Source: Treponema sp. UBA3870
GTDB lineage: Bacteria; Spirochaetota; Spirochaetia; Treponematales; Treponemataceae
DNA: 33,882 nt
Assembly: GCA_002392275.1 (NCBI GenBank)
Contig: DGGQ01000150.1
Location: forward strand, 562 to 34,443
Direction: 5' to 3'
The position numbers were made by a program, and so were the translations under genes. Shown piece by piece: positions 8,161-15,140 of this stretch (positions are counted from its first letter, which is position 1; each line of letters starts with the position of its first letter). The notes under the pieces were generated by a model. It saw only the letters and a program-made list of their open reading frames with translations. It was not told where the DNA came from and did no database searches.

Positions 8161-8345
8161 AGAGATGAAATAGGATTTGTGGAGAGTAAACTACAAGCAA
8201 TATGCATTGCGGTTTTATGGGAGTCTCAAAAGCCTCTGCCTTTCGGGATTCCCAAATACAATTTAAAGGATATTTGCCTTACGTGCACGAGACAGATAAC
8301 TGCTGAATAGGAGGTGGTAGAAGCGGTTTTAATTAATTGGAAAAT
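8161..8345. other. AT-rich intergenic DNA with one hairpin
   Basis: A TGGGAGTC (8218-8225) / GATTCCCA (8247-8254) stem of eight pairs with one G-U pair and a 21-base loop lies here. No T-run follows, so it is not a standard terminator. AGGAGGTGG near 8310 resembles a ribosome-binding site, but no open frame follows it. Confidence 0.3.
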
Positions 8346-8678
8346 ATGAGTTTTCCAGAGAAATTTCTGAAAATGTAATTACCTTTTAAGATTGCGTTAA
8401 ACTTTATTGTAGCGGACACCGTGATGTATTTCACGGAATTTTTTGATAAGAGGTCCATCATGGATGATATTTTTGAAAATACAATAAGTGGTAAAAGATG
8501 AAAATTACTAGAAGAACATGTAAACAAAATTTGGAGAAATCACAATATTCCAAATCGCAGAGCAGGAGCTTTAAAAGAGTTTGACGGGTTAAAAAGACAA
8601 ATCTCTCAAGATGATCAGAAAATTGCTCAAGACTGTTGGGACAGATTAGAAAAGTCGAATCAGAGGGTAAAAAAATGA
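8346..8678 (+). pseudogene. Decayed ORF of about 110 codons with two in-frame stops
   Basis: From ATG 8346 one frame reads MSFPEKFLKM, a TAA at 8376, LPFKIALNFIVADTVMYFTEFF and on to GKR, a TGA at 8499, then KLLEEHVNKIWRNHNIPNRR and further to the real stop TGA at 8676. The stretches on both sides of each stop have protein-like composition. The last 58 codons are uninterrupted but have no ATG, GTG or TTG start. The final stop overlaps the next start codon (ATGA), the arrangement of translationally coupled genes. I therefore read it as a recently inactivated gene that once preceded the 95-residue gene. Sequencing errors or an unusual start remain possible. Confidence 0.45.
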
Positions 8679-8962
8679 CAGATAAAGAAATGCAGACAAA
8701 GATTGAGGAACATCGCAAAAACGAAAATTTGACGGAATTCGTTCTTTCGGTAATCAATACTGGCAAAACGGATGATATCATCAGTTTAATGAACGAGCTT
8801 TCAACACAGGAGCTAGAAGAGGCAGTAAATGTGTATAGGAAAGATGACAAGAAAAGATCTGACAACCTAAAAAAAGCAATAGAAAATTGCAAAAGCAAAA
8901 ACCTTTATGTTGGCGCATCCAAAATACAAGAGGTTTTGGATAAAATAGAGGAGACGCACTAA
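8675..8962 (+). CDS. Small helical protein, unknown; neighbour of the Cys-rich peptide
   Basis: The gene encodes 95 residues starting MTDKEMQTKIEEH. The ATG at 8675 is chosen over one at 8636 because GAGGG precedes it by a few bases and because it overlaps the stop of the upstream decayed frame. The protein is strongly charged and predicted mostly alpha-helical (SLMNELSTQELEEAVNVYRK, ASKIQEVLDKIEE), with a single Cys and no membrane segment. It lies 170 bp before the CXXX-repeat peptide gene, on the same strand. Small helical accessory proteins occur beside CXXX-repeat peptides in other bacteria, but I cannot confirm membership of such a family. It could serve in leader binding or regulation; no function is assigned. 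Confidence 0.6.
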   Translation: MTDKEMQTKIEEHRKNENLTEFVLSVINTGKTDDIISLMNELSTQELEEAVNVYRKDDKKRSDNLKKAIENCKSKNLYVGASKIQEVLDKIEETH

Positions 8963-9033
8963 CAGTAGTAAAAAAGTGTTTTCGGTCAAGAAAGACTTTT
9001 TGAACCGGATTAATACTAGAAAATTAAAACCAT

Positions 9034-9077
9034 ATAGCAGTTGCAGTTCCAAAAATTATGGAGCCTGCAACTGCTAT
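9034..9077 (+). promoter_or_regulatory. Perfect 13-bp inverted repeat before the Cys-rich peptide gene
   Basis: ATAGCAGTTGCAG (9034-9046) and CTGCAACTGCTAT (9065-9077) are exact reverse complements around an 18-base loop. It lies 54 bases upstream of the peptide start codon. No T-run follows, so it is not a classical terminator; it could be an RNA hairpin in the leader, a processing or stability element, or a protein-binding site. Confidence 0.6.
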
Positions 9078-9130
9078 TCATCATTGTACATACGAAATAC
9101 TTGCCTATTACTATTTTTCAAGGAGCATAC

Positions 9131-9628
9131 ATGTTAATTCTGCGCAGATCAGAAATGAATTCTCTGATGCAGCTTAGACCAAGAGTTGCAATCGGAGAGC
9201 CACAAAAAATTACAATCCCTCATGAAACTGGTTGTCCATCCTGTGCAACAGCTTGTGTTAATACTTGTTCAGCAACTTGTGAGGGAGATGGTTGTAAAGG
9301 TTTTTGTGCAACATATTGTTCTAATAATTGCAAAGACAGTTGCCTTGGACACTGTAACGGACATTGTGCAACTAATTGTACAGGATATTGTAAGGCACAG
9401 TGTTCAGATAATTGCACAAATAGTTGTAGAGATTATTGTGGGCGCGTCTGTTCAGGTAATTGCATAAATAGTTGTAAAGATTCTTGTGGTGGAGAATGTT
9501 CTAGGAATTGTGCAACCGGATGCTCAGTAAATTGCACAGGTTCCTGCAGTTCCTCTTGTGACAATTCATGTGATTACCGTTGTGATGATGCTTGTCATGG
9601 AACATGTGAGCAAATAATGTGGGGATAA
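9131..9628 (+). CDS. CXXX-repeat Cys-rich peptide, predicted RiPP precursor
   Basis: The gene encodes 165 residues with 32 cysteines. AAGGAG before the ATG at 9131 sets this start. Residues 1-34 form a Cys-free leader (MLILRRSEMNSLMQLRPRVA, then IGEPQKITIPHETG). From Cys35 to Cys159 a Cys occurs every fourth residue, except a CPSC at the beginning and one CEGDGC insertion at 50-55. The spacer residues are small and polar (Ser, Asn, Thr, Gly, Asp, Lys). The tail is EQIMWG. There is no Sec signal peptide. A radical SAM/SPASM gene follows 63 bases later, so the likely role is a ribosomally made peptide whose cysteines are cross-linked or modified. Such peptides resemble the CXXX-repeat targets described in NCBIfam. 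A metal-binding role without modification is the main alternative. Composition is more AT-rich than the enzyme gene. Confidence 0.85.
   Translation: MLILRRSEMNSLMQLRPRVAIGEPQKITIPHETGCPSCATACVNTCSATCEGDGCKGFCATYCSNNCKDSCLGHCNGHCATNCTGYCKAQCSDNCTNSCRDYCGRVCSGNCINSCKDSCGGECSRNCATGCSVNCTGSCSSSCDNSCDYRCDDACHGTCEQIMWG
9401..9496 (+). repeat. Two tandem 48-bp units inside the Cys-rich peptide gene
   Basis: 9401-9448 and 9449-9496 are similar 48-base units, encoding CSDNCTNSCRDYCGRV and CSGNCINSCKDSCGGE. A partial third unit starts at 9497 (CSRNC). They show the core grew by duplication of 16-residue blocks containing four cysteines. Confidence 0.8.
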
Positions 9629-9691
9629 TCATGTGCTCCTTATACAAGCAAAGATACGAACTACAAAAATATGTTTTTATGGAAGTTTTAT

Positions 9692-10843
9692 ATGAAAAAT
9701 AATTCACAAAAACCCCGCTTCGCCCCAACTCTGTGTCTCACCCACTCCTGCAACCTCGACTGCATCTATTGCTACCAAAAACACGACCCGCACAAACGGA
9801 TGTCCTTTGAAACGGCGAAAAAGTGCATCGACTGGATTTTCAGCAACATCCCGGAGGAATACGAGGGCGTTGAGCTTGACTTCATCGGCGGGGAACCCTT
9901 ACTTGAGTTTGAGCTCATAAAGCAGATTTTCACCTATGTCAAAAGCACATACCCAAATGAAAAATGCATTTTCTATGCCACGACAAACGGAACCGTGCTG
10001 ACAGACGAAATGAAAGAATGGTACACGCAAAGAAAAAACTGCTGTGTCCTGGGACTCTCACTCGACGGAAAAAAAGAAACGCAGGATTACAACCGGAGCA
10101 ACTCGTTTGACAAAATCGACCTGGACTTCTTCCTCAAAAACTGGCCGTGGCAAGGCGTGAAAATGACGCTCTCGGAATTCTCCCTTGACCATCTTGCGGA
10201 AAACATAATCTTTTGCCATGAGCTTGGATTCAGCGAGGTCGGAGGAGTGAATCTCTTTGAGGGAACCTTCGACTGGAGCGACGAGAAATGGATTCAAAAA
10301 CTCATCCCCCAGCTACAGACGCTAGTTGACTATTACGTTGAGCATGACGACATTCAGGTGAACCAAATGCTGAACCGTCATCTTGAGGCCTGCGAATATT
10401 CTGACCGCAAGGAAAAGCGAAGGTGGTGCGGCATAGGAGGAGGAGCCGTATTTTTTGACGTAGACGGACGGAAGCTCCCTTGCACATTCTGCACTCCCAT
10501 GACCTTTGACGAAAAGACGCTCACTGAAATATGCAACCACGACTTCTCAAAGGTGGATGATTTCATCGATGACGAATGTTACGGAAACTGCTACATTTAT
10601 CCCACCTGCCCCCACTGTGCCGGAGCGAATTATCTCACGCAAAGGACATTCAAAACCCGCGACAAATCAAAGTGCAGGATTCAAAAGCTCATATCCCTTT
10701 TCGCCGCTGATTTGCTCACAAAGCGTATTTTAAAAAATCCGGGGAAATTCGAGGAAGCAAGGCGCGGCATGATGATAGACGCAATCCAGAAAATCCGCGA
10801 TCTGTATCTCCCGGAATTCAAAGCATATTTTGAGGATGAATGA
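9692..10843 (+). CDS. Radical SAM/SPASM-type peptide maturase
   Basis: The gene encodes 383 residues from the ATG at 9692, preferred over 9671 because GGAAG lies six bases before it. Cys20-x3-Cys24-x2-Cys27 (CNLDCIYC) binds the radical SAM [4Fe-4S] cluster; FIGGEP (64-69) is the SAM-binding motif. The C-terminal part has a SPASM-like cysteine set: Cys246, G259, Cys264 and Cys267, then Cys296-x3-Cys300-x5-Cys306-x2-Cys309 and Cys328. This is an anaerobic-type enzyme that modifies a peptide by radical chemistry; the Cys-rich peptide gene directly upstream is the obvious substrate. No transporter or protease follows, so the island ends here. Its base composition is richer in G and C than the preceding small genes. 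Anaerobic sulfatase-maturase-like enzymes are relatives, but no sulfatase is nearby. Confidence 0.9.
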   Translation: MKNNSQKPRFAPTLCLTHSCNLDCIYCYQKHDPHKRMSFETAKKCIDWIFSNIPEEYEGVELDFIGGEPLLEFELIKQIFTYVKSTYPNEKCIFYATTNGTVLTDEMKEWYTQRKNCCVLGLSLDGKKETQDYNRSNSFDKIDLDFFLKNWPWQGVKMTLSEFSLDHLAENIIFCHELGFSEVGGVNLFEGTFDWSDEKWIQKLIPQLQTLVDYYVEHDDIQVNQMLNRHLEACEYSDRKEKRRWCGIGGGAVFFDVDGRKLPCTFCTPMTFDEKTLTEICNHDFSKVDDFIDDECYGNCYIYPTCPHCAGANYLTQRTFKTRDKSKCRIQKLISLFAADLLTKRILKNPGKFEEARRGMMIDAIQKIRDLYLPEFKAYFEDE

Positions 10844-10869
10844 AATCCCAAAAATTCCCCCAATTTTTT

Positions 10870-10908
10870 TTCACTCTATCACGTAACGCTAGAGTGAACA
10901 TATATAAT
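10870..10908 (+). promoter_or_regulatory. Promoter region of the lipoprotein gene: inverted repeat and -10 box
   Basis: TTCACTCTA (10870-10878) and TAGAGTGAA (10890-10898) form a perfect 9-bp inverted repeat, followed by TATAAT at 10903-10908. No good -35 box is visible, so an activator or the hairpin itself may matter. GTGAACATATATAAT recurs in altered form before 12998 and before 13353. Confidence 0.55.
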
Positions 10909-10945
10909 GAAGCCATAAACTACAACTTAAAAGGAGATTTGACCT

Positions 10946-12955
10946 ATGAAACAAACTAAATCATTGCTCGGCATTATTGCGGGCATATTTGCAGTGGCAT
11001 TTGTGATGGCCTCATGTGAGGTAAGCATAACGACTTATACGGTTACGTATAGCTCTGTTGATTACGGGACGGCACCAGAAGCAATTACCGTTGAAGAGAA
11101 CACAGTTCTTTCTGAAGACCAGCTCCCGGAACTTTCCGATGATGAGGCGGTATTCAAAGGGTGGTTCGACGGAGAAACTAAAGCTGTTCCCGGTGAGTAT
11201 CAGGTAAAAGGCAATGTTGAACTAACAGCAAAGTGGTCACAGCTTGCAACTGTCACGTACCACAGCAGATTCGGTACTGTACCTGAAAGCTTTGAGATTG
11301 AAAGAAACCTGACATTGTCATCTGAAAAACTTGCGGCTCCGGATGATTCCAGTGCGTACACATTCCTTGGTTGGTTCAATTCAGAAGACGACGACCACAA
11401 CGGAACCGGAGAGCAGATAAATGCCGGCCTCACAATAACAAACAACATAGACCTGTATGCAAAGTGGAAGACGGCGACAGTCTCGTTTACAACGGAGCAT
11501 GGCACAGTCCCTTCAATAACAAAATACACGGGGCAAAAATTATCTGAAACGGAAATCCCGACTTTGGAACCGAGGACAGGATATACTCTTGATGGATGGT
11601 TCAACGGTTCCACGAAGCTAACAACCGATTACACGGTAAATGGAGATGTGATGTTCACAGAAAAATGGACAGTGAATACATATCTCATAACATTCAATGC
11701 AAACGGAGGAACTGACAGTGACAGTTCACAAACAGTTACCTATGGCACAACGGTTAAACTCAATGCAAACACCTTCACCCGCGAGGGCTACACCTTCAAC
11801 GGATGGAACCTGGCCGCAAATGGAAGTGGAACTGGTTATGCTGACAAAGCTGATTTTACCGTGAATGAGGCAAATGGAGTTACGCTTTATGCACAATGGA
11901 CTCCAAATGTATACACAATAACATACAAGGCAAACGGCGGAACCGGCAGCGATTATACACAGACCGTGACCTTCGGAACAACTGTTAAACTTGCCACTGC
12001 CAATACATTTACACACACTGGCACTGGATTGTGCTTTGCACAATGGAATACTGCTGCAGACGGAGAAGGAGCGAATTATTCAGCTGAAACTGATTTTACG
12101 GTAACAGAAGCAAATGATATAACACTGTATGCACATTGGGAAGATATCGCAACAAGGATAAGAAATATGACCGAATCCGGGACTATTGTTGCGACAGGAA
12201 CTTGTACCACAGATACTATACGCTCTATAAACAGAGCTCTTAAAGACTTACGTAGCTCACATGAGGATGTTCTGGTAACACTTGATTTATCTGGTGTTGA
12301 AGGATTGTCAAATTTGGAATCCACTGATAACCTTTATCCTGAAAATTCTTTTTATGAGTGTAAGAATCTTGAAGAGATTATCCTACCGTCTGGCGTGACT
12401 TCGATAGGACAATATGCGTTCGCAGGCTGCACCAGCATAACCAGCATAACAATTCCGTCCGGCGTGACTTCGATAGGACAATATGCGTTCACTGGCTGTT
12501 CTAGCCTCACCAGCATAACAATTCCGTCCACCGTGACATCGATAGGAAGAGATGCGTTTAACAGCTGCAAAAGTCTAACCGACATAGAGTTACCGCCTAG
12601 CTTGACATCGATAGAAGAAAATACGTTCTTGGGATGCAGAAAACTCTCCTCCATAACGATACCTGACAGCGTAACATCGATAGGAGGCGGTGCGTTCACT
12701 TTATGTTCTAGCCTCACCTCCATAATAATACCTTCTAGCGTGACATTGATAGGTATAGGTGCGTTCGGAGGCAAGCTCACGAGCGCAGTTTTTAATGATA
12801 CAGAAAGCACCTGGGATTATTATAGCTGGGCTATTGATTATGGTATTACAACTTATACAAAGGAAGGCAGTGTAAAAATGAGTGCCACCGATCTGGCGGG
12901 AAATGCAACGCTGCTAGGAAATAGTAGGAGTTATGAATTCCGCAAACAACAGTAG
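10946..12955 (+). CDS. Lipoprotein with InlB-type repeats and BspA-like leucine-rich repeats
   Basis: The gene encodes 669 residues with a lipoprotein signal peptide ending in FVMASC, Cys24 being the lipidation site. AAGGAG precedes the ATG. From about residue 30 to 400 there are five Listeria-Bacteroides (Flg_new/InlB B) repeats, each ending in LYAKW, LYAQW or LYAHW-like strands, the best being YLITFNANGGTDSDSSQTVT and following. From about 455 to 610 come six BspA-type LRR_5 repeats (SITIPSGVTSIGQYAFAGC). This architecture belongs to surface-exposed adhesion or matrix-binding proteins and is common in host-associated treponemes. Ligand is unknown. A truncated paralogue of its start lies downstream at 13353. 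Confidence 0.9.
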   Translation: MKQTKSLLGIIAGIFAVAFVMASCEVSITTYTVTYSSVDYGTAPEAITVEENTVLSEDQLPELSDDEAVFKGWFDGETKAVPGEYQVKGNVELTAKWSQLATVTYHSRFGTVPESFEIERNLTLSSEKLAAPDDSSAYTFLGWFNSEDDDHNGTGEQINAGLTITNNIDLYAKWKTATVSFTTEHGTVPSITKYTGQKLSETEIPTLEPRTGYTLDGWFNGSTKLTTDYTVNGDVMFTEKWTVNTYLITFNANGGTDSDSSQTVTYGTTVKLNANTFTREGYTFNGWNLAANGSGTGYADKADFTVNEANGVTLYAQWTPNVYTITYKANGGTGSDYTQTVTFGTTVKLATANTFTHTGTGLCFAQWNTAADGEGANYSAETDFTVTEANDITLYAHWEDIATRIRNMTESGTIVATGTCTTDTIRSINRALKDLRSSHEDVLVTLDLSGVEGLSNLESTDNLYPENSFYECKNLEEIILPSGVTSIGQYAFAGCTSITSITIPSGVTSIGQYAFTGCSSLTSITIPSTVTSIGRDAFNSCKSLTDIELPPSLTSIEENTFLGCRKLSSITIPDSVTSIGGGAFTLCSSLTSIIIPSSVTLIGIGAFGGKLTSAVFNDTESTWDYYSWAIDYGITTYTKEGSVKMSATDLAGNATLLGNSRSYEFRKQQ

Positions 12956-13352
12956 ATGTTTGTGAACATTTATAATTTTCGGAGAGAGTTTTAATTTATG
13001 AAATTACGGGGAAATGACGCTAGGTTGACGGCACACTGTGCCACTTGTCGTTGGCAAGGAAAGTCATCCGGCATGTGTTTCTCCGGGAACGATATTCGGG
13101 GAATGGAAGAGAATCACTAACACTTGACGCAGAGCGTCACGCTGCCCTGTAGCACATTACCTTCCCCGTCGCACGGATAAAATCCTTATGACTTTTTAAT
13201 TATAAGAAAACAATTTCATTACCATTTTTATTACACAAACCAAAAACATGAAATTTCAAAAAAATCCGAAGAATTTTTCTTCCTCTAGCGTCGGATGACA
13301 GAGTGGACTTTTATAATGAAGGAAACTACAACTTAAAAGGAGATTTTGACTT
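12956..13352. other. Intergenic region with repeat remnants and a duplicated promoter
   Basis: It holds GTGAACATTTATAAT (12962-12976), a relative of the lipoprotein -10 region; a possible 40-codon ORF; a perfect TGACGC-AGA-GCGTCA hairpin near 13124; a GGATAAAATCC hairpin near 13166; and, at 13301-13352, a close copy of the lipoprotein leader (TATAATGAAG, AACTACAACTTAAAAGGAG). Apart from these, no gene is seen. Confidence 0.55.
12998..13120 (+). CDS. Possible 40-residue peptide
   Basis: An ATG at 12998 follows GGAGAG by nine bases and TATAAT by about 22, and opens 40 codons (MKLRGNDARLTAHCATCRWQ, ending GMEENH). It contains CATC and one further Cys. The leader resembles those of the flanking lipoprotein copies, so it may be a relic rather than a working gene. 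No family is recognised. Confidence 0.3.
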   Translation: MKLRGNDARLTAHCATCRWQGKSSGMCFSGNDIRGMEENH

Positions 13353-13502
13353 ATGAAGCAGACAAAAATAAGCTTGTGCCATTGCGCGGCATTACCACCA
13401 TGCATCCTTGCTCTGGCATTTGTGAACTTCTCGTGCAAGGCGGAAGTGATTCCACCCACAACTTACAGGGTTACATATATATCATTATTTATTTTCTCAT
13501 GA
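13353..13502 (+). pseudogene. Truncated lipoprotein paralogue (signal peptide only)
   Basis: The leader AACTACAACTTAAAAGGAG and the start MKQTK match those of the lipoprotein gene at 10946. The frame continues through a degenerate signal peptide (LALAFVNFSC) and a TYRVTY segment matching TYTVTY of the intact gene, then ends at a TGA after 49 codons. No InlB or LRR repeats follow. The promoter (TATAAT at 13312-13317) and ribosome-binding site are intact, so a short lipopeptide could still be made. I read it as a duplicated start that lost its body. Confidence 0.65.
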
Positions 13503-13537
13503 TATGGAGAGGTGGAGACTAACGAAGATTGACTAAC

Positions 13538-13600
13538 TGTCATGTTGAGCGATAGCGAACTATCAGTACTACAAGATTCTTCGTTACGCTCAGAGTGACA
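13538..13600. repeat. Dispersed-type repeat with inverted ends
   Basis: TGTCA at 13538 and TGACA ending at 13600 bracket a stretch containing TTCTTCGTTACGCTCAGAG. TAACGAAGA (13520-13528) and TCTTCGTTA (13578-13586) form a second inverted pair. The CGTTACGCTCAGAGTGA part resembles CGTAACGCTAGAGTGA before the lipoprotein gene. It looks like a non-coding miniature repeat; the rest of 13503-13721 shows no gene. Confidence 0.5.
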
Positions 13601-13721
13601 TTAAAGTGCCAGCGGTAATTCAATATTGAATATTACGATTTTCAAGAAATCTTATTAAGTTTTGCAGGTTGGAGCTTATATGTCAACCTGCAAAAATATA
13701 ACCAATCAAAGGAGGAACAAA

Positions 13722-15062
13722 ATGCCAAAGAAATGTTCAAACTGCGGAATGGAAAATGAAATCACTGCCGATGTGTGTAAATCGTGCGGTGCTGTTTTAT
13801 CTTCCAACTCTGTCCAAAATCAAACAAAAAAAAGCACAATCACTAAGAACAATCCGTACAAATCGCTCAAGGAATTCGCACTTGCGGAATGTCATCCCAG
13901 AGATTTACGTGTAATTCGGGTTTTGTTTATCTTGCTGTACATAAGCGGAGCATTACTCATTTTGCTTGGAATAATTAATATCGCATTAGACCCATATGAT
14001 CTTGATCTTTTCGATAAGTTTATCTTCGTGGACGGTGCCGTTATGATTGCGGTTGGTGTTTTGCTGCAGTGCACTTATTCACCGATTGTAGCAATCATTG
14101 CATTGGTTTACGTATTAGCGGGAACATTATGGTCTGTAATATCACAACATAAAATATCGTGGACTAATATTGCAGATTGCGTCCTCTGTACACTGGCATT
14201 AATCAAAACATTGGACCTATATAAAAGATACAAATCCTATAAACCAAAGGAAATCAATAAAAGCAATACAGGCAATACAAGTCAAACAATTACAATTGAA
14301 TCTCCAGCATTAAGGAAAGGCTATCAGTTTGTACCCGTTCCTCCACGAGTTTTTGTTGAGAAAACGGATGCACCAGGAAATTATTGTTGTCCATACTGCT
14401 ATGCGGAAATCAGTTCTAAAACTTCGTCCATGAGTGTAAACTCCAATCCACAGCCAGAAAAAATCAATCTAACGAAATCCCCAAGTCCAGTGGCCGAACA
14501 AGTTCCATCTCCTAATGTCCAAGCAAATGCGGTTAAAGTCGAAGCAACTGTTGAACCGACGGCGACTCCAGTTTCTGAATCATCGCTTGGCAATCAGGCT
14601 GCGACGAAAATCAAAAAATTATACATAATAATCGGTGCCGCAATGCTTGTGGTTATCGCAGGGCTGGTTTCCGTCATAATCTATCTTATAAACAGGGGAC
14701 CAAACTACGTGTATCAATATTTGCCGTCTGAAACGCAATATGAAAAAGTTGAGGTTCCGGTTTACAATTATGAGCAGGCAGAGCAGATTGATGTCGCAAT
14801 GGATTTGACTTTACGCTGCACCGAAAATCTAAGGCTCCGCGCAAGTGACGATTTTGACAGCGACGTAATCATCACTATGAACAGCGGCACGAAGGTCAAA
14901 GTGCTTACGATTGGAAAACAGGATGAAGTCGATGGAGTAAAATCAAACTGGGTTCAAGTGGAAGTTCTTTCGGGCGGAAAGGACAAGGATCTGAACAGAA
15001 TACCGAACGGAACGACAGGCTGGTGCTTCGGTGGATTTTTGGAATCCTGCACAAAAAATTAA
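13722..15062 (+). CDS. Zinc-ribbon membrane protein with C-terminal SH3b domain
   Basis: The gene encodes 446 residues from the ATG at 13722, chosen over 13662 because GGAGG lies just before it. The N-terminus is a zinc ribbon (Cys5, Cys8, Cys19, Cys22 in CSNCGMENEITADVCKSCG). Three or four membrane helices follow near residues 65-145. A lone CPYC motif lies near residue 223, then a Ser/Pro/Val-rich linker. A further membrane helix (LYIIIGAAMLVVIAGLVSVI) near 305-328 leads to an SH3b domain at about 370-443 (LRLRASDDFDSDVIITMNSG, ending TTGWCFGGFLE). SH3b domains bind peptides or cell-wall material; the ribbon would be cytoplasmic. The overall role is unknown. It converges with the MCP gene. 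Confidence 0.8.
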   Translation: MPKKCSNCGMENEITADVCKSCGAVLSSNSVQNQTKKSTITKNNPYKSLKEFALAECHPRDLRVIRVLFILLYISGALLILLGIINIALDPYDLDLFDKFIFVDGAVMIAVGVLLQCTYSPIVAIIALVYVLAGTLWSVISQHKISWTNIADCVLCTLALIKTLDLYKRYKSYKPKEINKSNTGNTSQTITIESPALRKGYQFVPVPPRVFVEKTDAPGNYCCPYCYAEISSKTSSMSVNSNPQPEKINLTKSPSPVAEQVPSPNVQANAVKVEATVEPTATPVSESSLGNQAATKIKKLYIIIGAAMLVVIAGLVSVIIYLINRGPNYVYQYLPSETQYEKVEVPVYNYEQAEQIDVAMDLTLRCTENLRLRASDDFDSDVIITMNSGTKVKVLTIGKQDEVDGVKSNWVQVEVLSGGKDKDLNRIPNGTTGWCFGGFLESCTKN

Positions 15063-15078
15063 AAAATCTCCCATCAAC

Positions 15079-15114
15079 AAAAAATCCTCCGGGAAATAAT
15101 CTCGAAGGATTTTT
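15079..15114. terminator. Bidirectional terminator between convergent genes
   Basis: AAAATCCT and AGGATTTTT arms enclose CCGGGAAATAATCTCG; T-runs are present on both strands. It serves the zinc-ribbon gene (plus) and the MCP gene (minus). Its sequence closely matches the hairpin at 17471-17503. Confidence 0.75.
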
Positions 15115-15140
15115 GACAAAAAAAGTTTGACTAAAACCAA

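Noticed and set aside
8458..8898. 146-codon minus-strand frame opposite the 95-residue gene
   Set aside because: Phe/Leu/Ser-rich antisense product without a ribosome-binding site; the plus strand has a good start and coupling.
9186..9467. Second open frame inside the Cys-rich peptide gene
   Set aside because: It is a by-product of the repeated TGT/TGC-rich codons; it has no ribosome-binding site and its composition is Val/Ile-skewed.
9131..9628. CRISPR-like or simple tandem repeat array
   Set aside because: The periodicity is 12 and 48 bases, in frame, and explained by CXXX codons; there are no spacers.
9631..9702. 23-codon ORF between the peptide and the radical SAM gene
   Set aside because: It starts just after the peptide stop and overlaps the enzyme start, which would allow coupling, but the sequence has no recognisable features and the start signal is weak.
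9692..10843. Anaerobic sulfatase-maturating enzyme
   Set aside because: The enzyme class is related, but no sulfatase is nearby and a Cys-repeat peptide is directly upstream.
12352..12810. Minus-strand open frame across the LRR region of the lipoprotein
   Set aside because: It is the antisense shadow of the repeated LRR codons, with no start signal.
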